A stretch of 64,000 nucleotides of DNA from Aureimonas sp. Leaf324 (GTDB lineage Bacteria > Pseudomonadota > Alphaproteobacteria > Rhizobiales > Rhizobiaceae), in the NCBI RefSeq assembly GCF_001423245.1, contig NZ_LMOH01000001.1, forward strand, positions 92,563 to 156,562. Direction: 5' to 3'. Under the pieces are notes generated by a model. That model made no database searches, was not told where the DNA came from, and saw only the letters and a program-made list of their open reading frames with translations. A program made the translations under genes and the position numbers. Each line of letters opens with the position of its first letter. Position 1 is the stretch's first letter. Shown in pieces: positions 43,371-52,731 of the stretch.

Positions 43371-43772
43371 TCAGGCCGGGCGTGCCGTCGACAGGACGCG
43401 GCCGAGCATCGAGACGAGGGCCGTCCCGTCGCAGGGCTTGTTGCAGACCTCGACGCCCGGATAGCGCTCGGTGAGCGTGCGCTTCTCGCCTTGTCCGGTG
43501 TGGAACAGGAAGGGGACATGCGCCTGGCGCAGGTAGTCGGCGACCGGATACGACGCCTTGCCGTGAAGGTTCACGTCGAGGATCGCCGCATCGAAATGCT
43601 CGTTCTTGGCGCAGGCCTCGGCGCTCGCCAGCGTGGCCGCGCAGGTGACGCGGGCGCCGTTGTCGTGAAGCTCCGCCTCGATATCGATGGCGACGAGGAA
43701 CTCGTCTTCGACGACCAGAACGTGCTTGCCCGCCAGTGTCGCCCTTGTGGTTGCCAAGAAACCCGACCTCAC
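43371..43772 (-). CDS. Stand-alone response-regulator receiver domain protein
   Basis: 133 residues forming one CheY-like receiver: acidic pair in HVLVVEDEFLVAIDIE, phosphorylation Asp in AAILDVNLHG, the conserved Thr in FLFHTGQG and Lys in VCNKPCDG. No output domain. Single receivers of this sort in Rhizobiales often take part in phosphorelays. The start is a GTG at 43772; an internal TTG near 43757 is possible. It is convergent with the acyl-CoA synthetase gene, 15 bp apart, with no kinase nearby. Confidence 0.85.
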   Translation of the reverse strand: MRSGFLATTRATLAGKHVLVVEDEFLVAIDIEAELHDNGARVTCAATLASAEACAKNEHFDAAILDVNLHGKASYPVADYLRQAHVPFLFHTGQGEKRTLTERYPGVEVCNKPCDGTALVSMLGRVLSTARPA

Positions 43773-43885
43773 TCAACTCGAACCGAAGTCGCCGTGGGCG
43801 ACTGCAGAGGGCGCGGCGGCATGCCTTCGAGCACCGCCTTCGTCAAAGCCGTAGTATGGGGCGGAAGTTCCTTCCGAACAGATAA

Positions 43886-43917
43886 GCGGCCGGAAACCCG
43901 CGGAGGTTCCCAGCCGC
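43886..43917 (-). terminator. Possible terminator-like hairpin downstream of the fucose permease gene
   Basis: GCGGCCGGAAACC faces GGTTCCCAGCCGC with 11 of 13 matched, 20 bp beyond the permease stop on the minus strand. There is no T run, so termination is uncertain. Confidence 0.35.
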
Positions 43918-43936
43918 CTGTCACCCTCGTGTCACA

Positions 43937-44920
43937 TCAGCTGCGGCGGCGGCGAAGCTGATCGAAGTAGACGATGACGATGATCAGGCCGCCGGTGATG
44001 ATCCGCTGCCAGAACGAATTGACGTTCAGGAGATTGGCGCCGTTGTTGATCGTGGCGAGGATGAAGGCGCCGATCAGCGGGCCATGGATCGAGCCCACGG
44101 CGCCGAAGAGACTGGTGCCGCCGATAACCGACGAGGCGATCGCCTGAAGCTCCCAGCCTTCGGCCTGCGTCGCGTTGCCGACGCCGATGCGGGTGGCGAG
44201 CAGCACGCCGACGAAGGCCGCGCAGATCGCCGACAGCGAATAGGCCATGTAGATGGTGCGCGAGACGTTGACGCCGGACAGGCGCGCGGCTTCCGGGTTG
44301 GACCCGACCGCGAAGAGGTAGCGGCCGAAGCGCGAGCGGTGCAGGAAGACGAAGGCCGGTACCGCGACAACGATCACCATCCAGAACAGGTTGGGGACGC
44401 CGAGAAAGCTGTTGCGCGAGAACTCGTTGAAGGCCGGATCGGTGATCGAGATCGTCGAGCCGTTGGTGATGACGAGGCCGATGCCGCGCAGCGCGGTCAG
44501 CGTCGCCAGCGTGATGATGAAGGGCGGCAGGCCCATCTTCACGATGCCGAACCCGTGGAACAGGCCGATCGCCAGACCCATCACGAGAGTCAGGATCACC
44601 GACAGCCAGACCGGGAAGCCGGCCTGCAGCAGGTAGGCGATCACGGTCGTCGAGAAGCCGACCACGGCGCCGACCGACAGGTCGATGCCGGCGGTGATGA
44701 TGACGAAGGTCTGCCCGATCGCCAGAATCGCGATCATCGAGCCCTGACGCAGCAGGTTCGAGATGTTGTTGGCGGTGGCGAAGGTCGGCGTCGCGAAGGC
44801 CAGGAAGACCCAGAGCGCGACCAGAAGGCCGAGAAGGGTCAGCGCGAACAGGAAGCCGAAGTTGCGGCGCGGCTTCTTCAGGGCGGCGACGGCATCGGCG
44901 TTGGAGCTTTGAATGGTCAT
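43937..44920 (-). CDS. CUT2 sugar ABC transporter permease (L-fucose block)
   Basis: 327-residue permease with the signature IAILAIGQTFVIITAGIDLS, then KMGLPPFIITLATLTALRG, FGRYLFAVGSNPEAARLSGV and VIGGTSLFGAVGSIHGPLIG. It follows its ATPase by 11 bp. The importer lies beside L-fucose catabolic genes and probably takes up L-fucose, but no ligand residues prove this. It is last in the binding protein-ATPase-permease operon. Confidence 0.92.
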   Translation of the reverse strand: MTIQSSNADAVAALKKPRRNFGFLFALTLLGLLVALWVFLAFATPTFATANNISNLLRQGSMIAILAIGQTFVIITAGIDLSVGAVVGFSTTVIAYLLQAGFPVWLSVILTLVMGLAIGLFHGFGIVKMGLPPFIITLATLTALRGIGLVITNGSTISITDPAFNEFSRNSFLGVPNLFWMVIVVAVPAFVFLHRSRFGRYLFAVGSNPEAARLSGVNVSRTIYMAYSLSAICAAFVGVLLATRIGVGNATQAEGWELQAIASSVIGGTSLFGAVGSIHGPLIGAFILATINNGANLLNVNSFWQRIITGGLIIVIVYFDQLRRRRS

Positions 44921-44931
44921 GTTCGCCTCGT

Positions 44932-46479
44932 TCAGACGCCGATCGCCTGGGTGAGAATGTCCTCGTGCGTGGACTGGTGGAAGCCGTGCGAGCCGACGAG
45001 GCGGCCGCCGCGGAACACGTGCAGCGTGTCGGAGAGTTCGTAGACTTCCGGCAGATACGACGAGATGAGGAGGATGCCGGCGCCGTTCTTCAGGAGCTGG
45101 CCGAAAAGCCGGTAGATCTCAGCCTTGGTGCCGACGTCGACGCCGACCGTCGGCTCGTCGAAGATGAAGACCTCGGCGCCGTGGTTCAGCCACTTGCCGA
45201 TGACGATCTTCTGCTGGTTGCCGCCCGACATGGACGACGCCAGCGAACGGCGGCTCGGGGTCTTGATCGACAGGTTCTTGATCTGCCGGTCGGCGTGCTC
45301 GGCCTCCATCCGCGAGGAGATCGTGATGCCCTTCGTCAGCCGGTCGTAGATCGGAAGGTTGAGGTTCAGCCCAATCGGAAGGTTCAGCGCGAGGCCCTGG
45401 TCTCGCCGGCTCTCGGGCGCGAGGGCAATGCCGAGATCGATCGCCTTCCGCTCCGTCGCGATGTCGACCGGCTGTCCCTTCCAGAGGATCTGGCCGTCGG
45501 TCTTCGGATTGCGCCCGAAGAGGCTGAGCGCGAACTCGCTGCGCCCGGCGCCGATCAGGCCGTAGAGCCCGACGATCTCGCCGGCCCGAACGGTGAGCGA
45601 AACGTCGGAGAAGCCCTTGCCCGACAGGTTGCGCGCCTCGATCAGCGGAGCGCCGATCGGCACGTCGTCCTTGTGATAGATCTGCTCCAGCGAGCGGTTG
45701 ATCATCATGGCGACGAGTTCGGCGTCGTTGGTCTCGCCGATCAGCCGGGTGCCGACATGGGTGCCGTCGCGCAGGACCGACACCCGGTCGGCGAGCTCGA
45801 AAATCTCCTCCATGCGGTGGCTGATGTAGACGATGGTGACGCCTTCGGACTTGAGGCGACGAATGAGCGTGAAGAGCTGTGCGGCTTCCTGGCGCGTGAG
45901 GTAGGCGGTCGGCTCGTCGAAGATCAGGAAGCGCGTCCCGCGCAGCGAGGCCCTCGCTGTCGCGACCAGCTGCTGCTGGCCGATCGTCAGCGAGCCGAGC
46001 TCGGCCTCGGCCGGCAGATGGAAGCCGAGATCGTCGAGGATCGCCTGCGCGGCCTCGTTCATCTTGCGCTTCTGGAGGAGGCCGAAGCGCACGCTCTCGT
46101 CGCCGAGGAAGATGTTGGCGGCGACCGACAGGTGCCGGCACAGGACCACTTCCTGATGCACGGCGTTGATGCCGTGGTCGATCGCTTCCTGCGGGGTCGC
46201 GAGATCGACCGGCTTGCCCTGCCAAAGGACCTCGCCGCTGGTGCGACGGATCACGCCGGTGAGGAGCTTGATCAGCGTCGACTTGCCGGCGCCGTTCTCG
46301 CCGACGATCGCGTGCACCTCGCCGGCCTTGAAGGCGAGCGAGGCGGGCTTGAGCGCGAGCACGGGCCCGTAGCTCTTGGCGAGCTGGCGGAGTTCGAGGA
46401 TCGTCGTGCCCGCGGCCGGAAGCGGGTCCGACGTGGGATGAAGATCGACGGGTAGGGGATCGTGATGCGTGGGGGACAT
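44932..46479 (-). CDS. CUT2 sugar ABC transporter ATP-binding protein (two domains, L-fucose block)
   Basis: 515-residue tandem ATPase. First domain: Walker [10 protein letters not shown] near residue 62, a degenerate signature LTIGQQQLVATARA and Walker B FLIFDEPTAYL. Second domain: weak Walker A GLIGAGRSEF near 300, signature MSGGNQQKIVIGKWL and VFIFDEPTVGVDVG. A proline-rich N-terminal tail of about 25 residues precedes the first domain. It follows the binding-protein gene across a 111-bp gap containing a stem-loop. Confidence 0.92.
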   Translation of the reverse strand: MSPTHHDPLPVDLHPTSDPLPAAGTTILELRQLAKSYGPVLALKPASLAFKAGEVHAIVGENGAGKSTLIKLLTGVIRRTSGEVLWQGKPVDLATPQEAIDHGINAVHQEVVLCRHLSVAANIFLGDESVRFGLLQKRKMNEAAQAILDDLGFHLPAEAELGSLTIGQQQLVATARASLRGTRFLIFDEPTAYLTRQEAAQLFTLIRRLKSEGVTIVYISHRMEEIFELADRVSVLRDGTHVGTRLIGETNDAELVAMMINRSLEQIYHKDDVPIGAPLIEARNLSGKGFSDVSLTVRAGEIVGLYGLIGAGRSEFALSLFGRNPKTDGQILWKGQPVDIATERKAIDLGIALAPESRRDQGLALNLPIGLNLNLPIYDRLTKGITISSRMEAEHADRQIKNLSIKTPSRRSLASSMSGGNQQKIVIGKWLNHGAEVFIFDEPTVGVDVGTKAEIYRLFGQLLKNGAGILLISSYLPEVYELSDTLHVFRGGRLVGSHGFHQSTHEDILTQAIGV

Positions 46480-46554
46480 GTCACCCTCCGAAGCGCTGCG
46501 TCGAAGCGCGCCGCCCGCGGGTGCGGACGACGGGCGCGAGCCTGCATCAGGCGA

Positions 46555-46578
46555 GGCGGGCGACCGGAGCCGCCCGCC
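46555..46578 (-). promoter_or_regulatory. Intercistronic stem-loop after the fucose-block binding-protein gene
   Basis: GGCGGGCG pairs with CGCCCGCC around an 8-base loop, 12 bp beyond the binding-protein stop on the transcript strand. It lacks a T run, so it is likely an mRNA-stabilising or attenuating element. Confidence 0.5.
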
Positions 46579-46590
46579 GACCGACGGTCG

Positions 46591-47571
46591 TTACTTGACC
46601 TTCGGGTTGAGCAGCTCCTGCGAGCGCGGCTCGTTCATGTTCTCGGTGGTGACAAGGTTGGCGCCGGTGTCGACGTTCTTCTCGACCGTCTCCTTCTTGG
46701 AGGCGGCGAGCGCCGTCTTGATGCCGTCGTAGCCCATCCGGTACGGATCCTGCACGACGAGACCGGAGATCACGCCGTCCTTCAGGAAGCCGACGAGACG
46801 GTCGTCGCTGTCGAAGCCGATCAGCGCGACCTTGTCCTTCACGCCGTTCTCGGCGACTGCCTGGCCGGCGCCCTGCGCCATGATCAGGTTGGAGGCGAAG
46901 ATGCCGACGAGGTTCGGGTTGGCGGTCAGAAGGTCGGTCGTGATGTTGAGGCCCGTCGCGGCCTGGCCGTCGGCGTAGCGGTCGGCCACGAGCTTCAGGC
47001 CGGGGTGCTTGGCGAGCTGCTCGATGAAGCCCTTCTTGCGCTCCTCCAGCGAACCGGCGTTCGGCGCATTGGTGATGAGGGCGACTTCACCCTCTTCCTT
47101 GCCCGTCTTCGCCTTGATCGCGGCGGCCAGACCGTCGGCCGCGATGCGGCCGCCCTGGACGTTGTCGGTGGTGAGGAACGAGGTGAAGGCAGTGGATTCA
47201 GCCGATGAGTCGATGCCGATGATCGGGACCGACTTCGCGGCCTCGGTGATCGGGGGACCGAGGGCCGTGCGCTCGGTCGGGGCGATCACGATCGCGGCCG
47301 GGTTGCCGGCCACCGCGTTCTCGAGGATCGAGATCTGGCCGTTGATGTCGGTTTCGGCCTGGGCGCCGAGCTCGGGCACGTTGACGCCGAGATCCTGGCC
47401 CGCCTTGCGGGCGCCGGCGAGAACGATCTGCCAGTAGAAGGACGTCGTGTCCTTCACGATGATCGGAATGGTCGGCTGCTGCGCCAGCGCCGGGCCGCTC
47501 GGCAGGCCGAGGGCGAGGGTGGCGGCGGCGATACCGGCGAGTGCGAGCCGGCGGGTAAGCTTCAGAGACAT
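46591..47571 (-). CDS. CUT2 sugar ABC transporter substrate-binding protein (L-fucose block)
   Basis: 326-residue periplasmic receptor with signal peptide MSLKLTRRLALAGIAAATLA cut near ALAQ. Landmarks: TIPIIVKDTTSFYWQIVLAG, LENAVAGNPAAIVIAPTER, IIGIDSSAEST, TDNVQGGRIAADGL and GLVVQDPYRMGYDGI. The last resembles ribose/fucose-type receptors. GGGAGGAACCCAG precedes the ATG at 47571; a longer frame to 47631 is not signal-like. First gene of its operon, transcribed away from the FucU-SDR-IclR operon end. Confidence 0.92.
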   Translation of the reverse strand: MSLKLTRRLALAGIAAATLALGLPSGPALAQQPTIPIIVKDTTSFYWQIVLAGARKAGQDLGVNVPELGAQAETDINGQISILENAVAGNPAAIVIAPTERTALGPPITEAAKSVPIIGIDSSAESTAFTSFLTTDNVQGGRIAADGLAAAIKAKTGKEEGEVALITNAPNAGSLEERKKGFIEQLAKHPGLKLVADRYADGQAATGLNITTDLLTANPNLVGIFASNLIMAQGAGQAVAENGVKDKVALIGFDSDDRLVGFLKDGVISGLVVQDPYRMGYDGIKTALAASKKETVEKNVDTGANLVTTENMNEPRSQELLNPKVK

Positions 47572-47696
47572 CTGGGTTCCTCCCAAAAATGGACCGTTTA
47601 TTCCGGTTCTTCTTCTGATTGGCATAATCATACCGTATCGGCGGTGGAGCTGGTTGGCAAGGGCTTCGCAGCTCGAAGTCGCTGTGATGCGGCGGT

Positions 47697-48119
47697 TTAG
47701 AGCACCCCTGTTTTCAGGATGAGATTGCCGTAGTGGCGGGTCTCACCCGTGGCGACGATCAGGGATGCCGTTCGGGCGCGCTCGTAGAACGCGAAGCGTT
47801 CCAGCGAGCGGATCGGGAAGTCGCCCGCGCGGCGGCGGACGACCTCGGCGAATTCGTCTGCGATGGGCGGGACGGCGTCGGGATCGCCGACGACCTCCAT
47901 GCGGAACGCGGCGGCCTCGACGAACGTGTCGAGCGGCAGATGGGCGAGGATCGCGTCCGCAGCCGCGACGGCATCGATCCCGTCGAGACGGACGACGCGG
48001 GGGCCGAGCGAATGCGAGGGAAAGTTCGCGTCGGAAATGACCAGTTCGTCGCCGTGCCCGAGCGAGCGCAGGGCGTGCAGGAGGTCGGGCCCCAGCATCG
48101 GATGGATGTTGCGCAGCAT
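47697..48119 (-). CDS. fucU: L-fucose mutarotase (FucU, RbsD/FucU family)
   Basis: 140-residue mutarotase. MLRNIHPMLGPDLLHALRSL, GHGDELVISDANFPSHS, VVGDPDAVPPI, IRSLERFAFYERART and HYGNLILKTGVL follow the FucU pattern. It is 11 bp downstream of the 2-keto-3-deoxy-fuconate dehydrogenase gene in the same operon and would supply the L-fucose anomer used by a fucose dehydrogenase. Clearly distinct in sequence from the paralogue at 9673-10119. Confidence 0.9.
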   Translation of the reverse strand: MLRNIHPMLGPDLLHALRSLGHGDELVISDANFPSHSLGPRVVRLDGIDAVAAADAILAHLPLDTFVEAAAFRMEVVGDPDAVPPIADEFAEVVRRRAGDFPIRSLERFAFYERARTASLIVATGETRHYGNLILKTGVL

Positions 48120-48130
48120 GACGTCCCCGC

Positions 48131-48874
48131 TCAGATGTTGGTCCAGCCGCCGTCGATCGAAATCGCCTGGCCCGTCACGAAATCCGATTCGTGCGAGGCG
48201 AGATAGACGGCAAGGGCTGCGATTTCTTCGGGGCGTCCGAGACGGCCCATCGGCTGGCGGGCCGCAAAGGCGACGCGCGCCGCCTCTAGGTCGCCGGTGG
48301 CCCGCATCCGGTCTTCCAGCGACGGGCTTTCAACCGTGCCCGGGCAGATCGCGTTGGCGCGCACGCCCTTGGCCACGAAGTCGGCCGCGACGGACTTGGT
48401 GAGACCGATCACCGCGGCCTTCGACGCGCCGTAGACGAAGCGGTTGGGCGCGGCGATCACGGACGAGGCGACCGAGGCGATGTTGACGATCGATCCGCCG
48501 CCGCCCTCGATCATCGCCGGCAGGAACGCCCGGACCATCCGGAACATCGAGCGCACGTTGAGATCGAACGCGAAGTCGAACTCCTCGTCGGTACAGTCGA
48601 GGATGGTGCCCGCATGGACGAAGCCCGCGCAGTTGAAAAGGATGTCGGCACGCCCGACCTCTCCGGCGAAGGCACCGACGGCCGCCGCATCGCGCACGTC
48701 GAGGCGGCGCGTCGTGATGCCGGGCTCGGAAGCGAGGTCGGCGAGGCGTTCCTCGTTGATGTCGGACGCGATGACCTCGGCGCCCTCGCGGGCGAAGGCG
48801 AGCGCCGTCGCGCGGCCGATGCCCTGAGCGGCGGCCGTCACCACTGCGCGCTGTCCGGCAAGACGTTGGGTCAA
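48131..48874 (-). CDS. 2-keto-3-deoxy-L-fuconate dehydrogenase-like SDR
   Basis: 247-residue SDR that follows the BDH2/DHRS6 pattern very closely: VTAAAQGIGRATALAFAREG, DILFNCAGFVHAGTILDC, FDLNVRSMFRMVRAFLP, YGASKAAVIGLTKSVAADF and CPGTVESPSLEDRM. Bacterial relatives oxidise 2-keto-3-deoxy-L-fuconate to the 2,4-diketo acid in oxidative L-fucose catabolism. No ATG fits; the TTG at 48874, preceded by AAAGGAGACCGCAC, gives the natural N terminus and overlaps the IclR stop as TTGA. It lies next to L-fuconate dehydratase, the preceding step. Confidence 0.87.
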   Translation of the reverse strand: MTQRLAGQRAVVTAAAQGIGRATALAFAREGAEVIASDINEERLADLASEPGITTRRLDVRDAAAVGAFAGEVGRADILFNCAGFVHAGTILDCTDEEFDFAFDLNVRSMFRMVRAFLPAMIEGGGGSIVNIASVASSVIAAPNRFVYGASKAAVIGLTKSVAADFVAKGVRANAICPGTVESPSLEDRMRATGDLEAARVAFAARQPMGRLGRPEEIAALAVYLASHESDFVTGQAISIDGGWTNI

Positions 48875-49725
48875 GTGCGGTCTCCTTTGTTGGTCCCGCC
48901 ACCCGCTGCTCCGGTCTCCGCGTCCTCGAACGGCGCGGCGACGGGGGCGGCGAGCGCCGCGCTGATGCGATCGGCGGCCTTTGCCACCTCGTCGCCGAGG
49001 GTTTCGGGTTCGATCGGATCGCTCAGGATGCGAAGGTGCGGGCAGGTGAGCGCGGCGACCGCGCCCGTGTCGTCGGGGTCGAAGATCGGCAGCGAGACGT
49101 CGATGACGCCTTCGGTGATGCCGGAGGCGCGCACCACCCGGCCGGCGGAGCGAAACGCATCGAGCCGCTCGGTGAGTGCCGAGAAGTCGACGCTCGGGTC
49201 CTCGGCGGCGATGGCCTGGAGCGTCCGCTCGCGGCGCCTCTCGCTCATGAACGCGAGAAGGCAATGGCCGGAGCCCGTGCGCACCAGCGGCTGGCGATAG
49301 CCGATGCGCACGGAGAAGCCGATGTGCGAAACGCTCTCCACGCGTGCGATGACCACCATCTGCGTACCGCTCGGCACGGCGAGGTGGCAGGAATAGCCGC
49401 TGGTCTCGGCGAAGTCCCGCATCACGGGAAGCGCGGCTTCGGTCAGCGAGCGATGAAGTGGCCGGTTGAGCCCGAGACGGAACAGCTTGTCGGCCACCAC
49501 GAACCGATCGGTCCCTTCGCGGTCGAGATAGCCGCGCGCTTCCAGCACCGCCACCATCCGAAAAATCTCGCTGCGAGTGCGCCCGAGGGCATCGGCGAGT
49601 TCGCCAAGGTTCAGGGCCGCGCGCGTCGACGACAGATGCTCGAGGATATCCAAACCCTTCTCCAGCGCCGGAGCGCTGTAGCGGGCGGCATCCTCGGCCG
49701 AAGCGTCGTGGCGCGCAATTGACAT
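48871..49725 (-). CDS. IclR-family transcriptional regulator
   Basis: 284-residue regulator with N-terminal winged helix ([33 protein letters not shown]) and a C-terminal GAF-like IclR effector domain ([48 protein letters not shown]). It starts the regulator-dehydrogenase-mutarotase operon and is divergent from L-fuconate dehydratase, 51 bp away. The palindrome between them is a likely binding site, so it probably senses an L-fucose pathway intermediate. Confidence 0.92.
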   Translation of the reverse strand: MSIARHDASAEDAARYSAPALEKGLDILEHLSSTRAALNLGELADALGRTRSEIFRMVAVLEARGYLDREGTDRFVVADKLFRLGLNRPLHRSLTEAALPVMRDFAETSGYSCHLAVPSGTQMVVIARVESVSHIGFSVRIGYRQPLVRTGSGHCLLAFMSERRRERTLQAIAAEDPSVDFSALTERLDAFRSAGRVVRASGITEGVIDVSLPIFDPDDTGAVAALTCPHLRILSDPIEPETLGDEVAKAADRISAALAAPVAAPFEDAETGAAGGGTNKGDRT

Positions 49726-49749
49726 GTGGTTCCGCTGGTGATTTCAGTT

Positions 49750-49761
49750 TTCATATATGAA
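49750..49761. promoter_or_regulatory. IclR-gene/fucD intergenic palindrome
   Basis: TTCATATATGAA, a 12-bp perfect palindrome in the 51-bp gap between the divergent IclR and L-fuconate dehydratase genes. It is the only AT-rich symmetric element there and overlaps the place where both promoters must lie. Confidence 0.6.
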
Positions 49762-49776
49762 CAGGGATCATCAGGC

Positions 49777-51075
49777 ATGTCCACCACAATTACGAGCTTC
49801 GAGACATTCGACATCCGCTTCGCCACGTCGATGAAGCTCGACGGGTCCGACGCCATGAACCCGGACCCGGACTACTCGGCGGCCTACGTCGTGCTGCGCA
49901 CCGATGGGGACCTCGAAGGGCACGGGCTGGCCTTCACCATCGGACGCGGCAACGATCTCGTCACATCGGCGATTCGCGCCGCGGCCGAGCGCGTCGTCGG
50001 GGTTTCGATCGAGGATGTCGCCGCCGACATGGGCGGCTTCTGGCGCCGGATCACGGGCGACAGCCAGTTGCGTTGGCTCGGACCCGACAAGGGCGTCATG
50101 CATATGGCGATCGGCGCCGTGGTGAATGCCGTCTGGGATCTGTGGGCGAAGCGCGAGGGTAAGCCGGTCTGGCGCCTCGTCGCCGACATGACGCCGGATC
50201 AGGTGCTCGATCTCATCGACTTCCGCTACCTGTCCAACGCGTTGACCCGCGACGAGGCACGGGCGATCCTCCAGCGCGCCGCAGAGGGCAAGGCCGAGCG
50301 GATCGCGATCCTTTCGGAGAAGGGCTACCCGACCTACACGACCTCGGCCGGCTGGCTCGGCTACGACGACGAGAAGATGCGCCGTCTCTGCCGCGAGGGC
50401 ATGGCCGAGGGCTGGACCCACTTCAAGCTGAAGGTCGGGCGCGATCTCGAGGACGACATCCGCCGCTGCCGGATCGTGCGCGAGGAGATCGGTCCGGACC
50501 GCACCTTGATGATCGATGCCAATCAGGTCTGGGAGGTCGGCGAAGCGATCGACTGGGTGAGGAAGCTCGCCGAGTTCCGCCCCTGGTTCATCGAGGAGCC
50601 GACGTCGCCGGACGACGTTCTCGGCCATGGCCAGATCAAGGCCGGCGTCGCGCCGATCAAGGTCGCGACCGGCGAGATGTGCCAGAACCGGATCATGTTC
50701 AAGCAGTTCCTCCAGGCCGATGCGATCGACGTCGTGCAGATCGACGCCGCGCGGGTCGGCGGGCTGAACGAGAACCTTGCGATCATGCTGATGGCGGCCA
50801 AGTACGGGAAGCCCGTCTGTCCGCATGCCGGCGGCGTCGGCCTCTGCGAGTATGTCCAGCACCTCGCGATGATCGACTACCTCGTCGTGTCCGGCACGAT
50901 GGAGGGACGCGTCGCCGAGTATGTCGATCACCTGCACGAGCATTTCGTCGAGCCCTGCGACGTGCGCGGCGGTCGGTATATGCCGCCGCGGGCGCCCGGC
51001 TTCTCGATCGAGATGAAGCGCGCCTCGATCGAGGCGCACATCTATCGCGGCGAGGCGAGCGCGATCAGGCCGTGA
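49777..51075 (+). CDS. fucD: L-fuconate dehydratase (enolase superfamily)
   Basis: 432-residue enolase-superfamily dehydratase converting L-fuconate to 2-keto-3-deoxy-L-fuconate. It follows Xanthomonas FucD throughout: [65 protein letters not shown] (the KxK base), [26 protein letters not shown] and [19 protein letters not shown]. Acid residues for Mg2+ are present. The ATG at 49777 is used rather than an in-frame one at 49726 inside the operator. It is convergent with the MATE gene and the 3' ends overlap by 11 bp. Confidence 0.93.
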   Translation: MSTTITSFETFDIRFATSMKLDGSDAMNPDPDYSAAYVVLRTDGDLEGHGLAFTIGRGNDLVTSAIRAAAERVVGVSIEDVAADMGGFWRRITGDSQLRWLGPDKGVMHMAIGAVVNAVWDLWAKREGKPVWRLVADMTPDQVLDLIDFRYLSNALTRDEARAILQRAAEGKAERIAILSEKGYPTYTTSAGWLGYDDEKMRRLCREGMAEGWTHFKLKVGRDLEDDIRRCRIVREEIGPDRTLMIDANQVWEVGEAIDWVRKLAEFRPWFIEEPTSPDDVLGHGQIKAGVAPIKVATGEMCQNRIMFKQFLQADAIDVVQIDAARVGGLNENLAIMLMAAKYGKPVCPHAGGVGLCEYVQHLAMIDYLVVSGTMEGRVAEYVDHLHEHFVEPCDVRGGRYMPPRAPGFSIEMKRASIEAHIYRGEASAIRP

Positions 51076-52462
51076 CCTGGCCGCTCCGCTCGCGCTGGAG
51101 ATAGCGGGCGGTCATCGAGAAGGCGGCGACCGCCAGACCCGCGGCGAGCCCCCACCAAACGCCGATCCCTTGCCATCCCAGCGGGAAGGCGAGGGTGTAG
51201 GCGATCGGCATGCCCACCGCCCAGTAACTGCCGACGGCGATCAGCATCGGCGTGCGCGTGTCCTTCAGGCCGCGCAAGACGCCGCTCGCCGTGACCTGCA
51301 TGGCGTCGATGAGCTGGAACGCGGCGGCGACGAAGAGGAGCGGGATCGCTGTCGCCAACACGCGCGCGGCATCCGGTTGGCCGAGATCGAGATAGAGGCC
51401 GATCAGCCGTTCGGGGATCATCCAGAAGAGAAGCGCGGCGAAGAAGGCGATGCCGATCGCGACCATCATGGCGACACGGGCGGCCCGCGACACGTCCTCC
51501 GCGCTCCCGCGCCCATAGGCCGAACCGACGCGCACGGTGGCGGCGCTGGAGAGGCCGAGCGGGACCATGAAGGAGATCGAGGCGAGCTGGAGGGCGATCC
51601 CGTGGGCCGCGAGTTCCACCGTCCCGATCCAGCCCATCATCACCGATGCGGCGGTGAACAGCCCGACCTCGGCGACGATCGTCGCTCCGATCGGCCAGCC
51701 GAGACGCGCCACTTCGGCAAACGCTTCCCAGTCCGGCAGATGAAACCGCCGCCAGAGATCGTAAGGGGCTAGAGCCGGAAGCACCCGCGTGTAGACGACG
51801 AGCGCCGCGAGGATGAAGACCGAGGTCGTGACCGAGGCGATGCCCGAGCCGGTCAGCCCGAGCGCGGGAAGGCCGAAATTGCCGAAGATCAGCGCGTAGT
51901 TGGCGAGCCCGTTGATCAGCGCGCCGAGCACCGTGATGACGAGCACCGGGCGCGGTCGCTCCAGCGCGCTGAGATAGGACCGCAGGACGAACGTCGCGAG
52001 GTAGGGCAGCATCGACCACTGCAGGATGCGCATGTAGTGGCCGCCGAGTTCGGCGACGCGCGGATCCTGCCCGAGGGCGACGAAGATGTCGTGCGTGAAC
52101 CAGAGCGGGATCATCACGACGGCGCTATAGGCCGCGACCACCCACAGGCCCATGCGCACGGAGCGGCGCACGGCGCGCGTGTCGCGCCGACCGTTGGCGG
52201 CCGCCGCCATCGGCATCACCGCGTAGGCGAAGCCGGAGCCGAACATCCAGAAGACGTAGAAGGTCTGGGACGTGAGGACCGCCGCCGCGAGCTCGACGGG
52301 ACCGAGGCGTCCAATCAGGATCGTGTTGGTGACGTTGATCGACATCTGCGCGAGCTGCGCGCCGATCAGCGGAAGGCCGAGCAGCAGCATGCCGCGCAGA
52401 TGCGCGCCCCACGAGGTCGGGGCCTCGGCGCCGCCTTCGACATTCGCCCCGAGCGACACCAT
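51065..52462 (-). CDS. MATE-family multidrug/metabolite efflux transporter (NorM type)
   Basis: 465-residue polytopic membrane protein with 12 helices, Na+ or H+ antiporter. Family stretches are [72 protein letters not shown] and [32 protein letters not shown] precedes the ATG at 52462; a longer frame reaches 52570 but lacks membrane-like sequence. Divergent from the arabinose/galactose operon. Substrate unknown. Confidence 0.9.
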   Translation of the reverse strand: MVSLGANVEGGAEAPTSWGAHLRGMLLLGLPLIGAQLAQMSINVTNTILIGRLGPVELAAAVLTSQTFYVFWMFGSGFAYAVMPMAAAANGRRDTRAVRRSVRMGLWVVAAYSAVVMIPLWFTHDIFVALGQDPRVAELGGHYMRILQWSMLPYLATFVLRSYLSALERPRPVLVITVLGALINGLANYALIFGNFGLPALGLTGSGIASVTTSVFILAALVVYTRVLPALAPYDLWRRFHLPDWEAFAEVARLGWPIGATIVAEVGLFTAASVMMGWIGTVELAAHGIALQLASISFMVPLGLSSAATVRVGSAYGRGSAEDVSRAARVAMMVAIGIAFFAALLFWMIPERLIGLYLDLGQPDAARVLATAIPLLFVAAAFQLIDAMQVTASGVLRGLKDTRTPMLIAVGSYWAVGMPIAYTLAFPLGWQGIGVWWGLAAGLAVAAFSMTARYLQRERSGQVTA

Positions 52463-52613
52463 GAACTCCTCCGTCACCCGCCGAACGGGTAGCGCGTGGG
52501 TAGCGCCCGGCCGGGCGCCTGTCCAGATTGGCAAGTCAGGCGAACGAGCGACCAGCGTGCTGCGGTGCAACGACGATTTCCCGTACGCTTCGAGGCAGGG
52601 GCAGGGTACTCGA

Positions 52614-52660
52614 TTGACAAGACTGGAGCGGTTCGAAATAACGCAGACAATTGGGTTGTC
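52614..52660 (+). promoter_or_regulatory. Predicted promoter and operator of the gguC (arabinose/galactose) operon
   Basis: TTGACA at 52614-52619, 17-bp spacer, AATAAC at 52637-52642. Directly downstream is CAGACAATTGG (52644-52654), part of the inverted repeat GACAA-TTGGG-TTGTC (52646-52660). The same CAGACAATTGG occurs behind the putative chvE -10 at 60202, so a shared repressor or activator site is likely. Confidence 0.55.
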
Positions 52661-52731
52661 GGTCCGTCCCGCCGCGGCGCGCTCCGGTCGCCGGCCTCCC
52701 GTCGAACGATCTCTAGTCGCGTGGAACGACC

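Noticed and set aside
9673-48119. The two FucU-type genes as a recent duplication
   Set aside because: Their proteins differ in most positions outside the family motifs and they lie 38 kb apart in unrelated operons, so they are separate family members.
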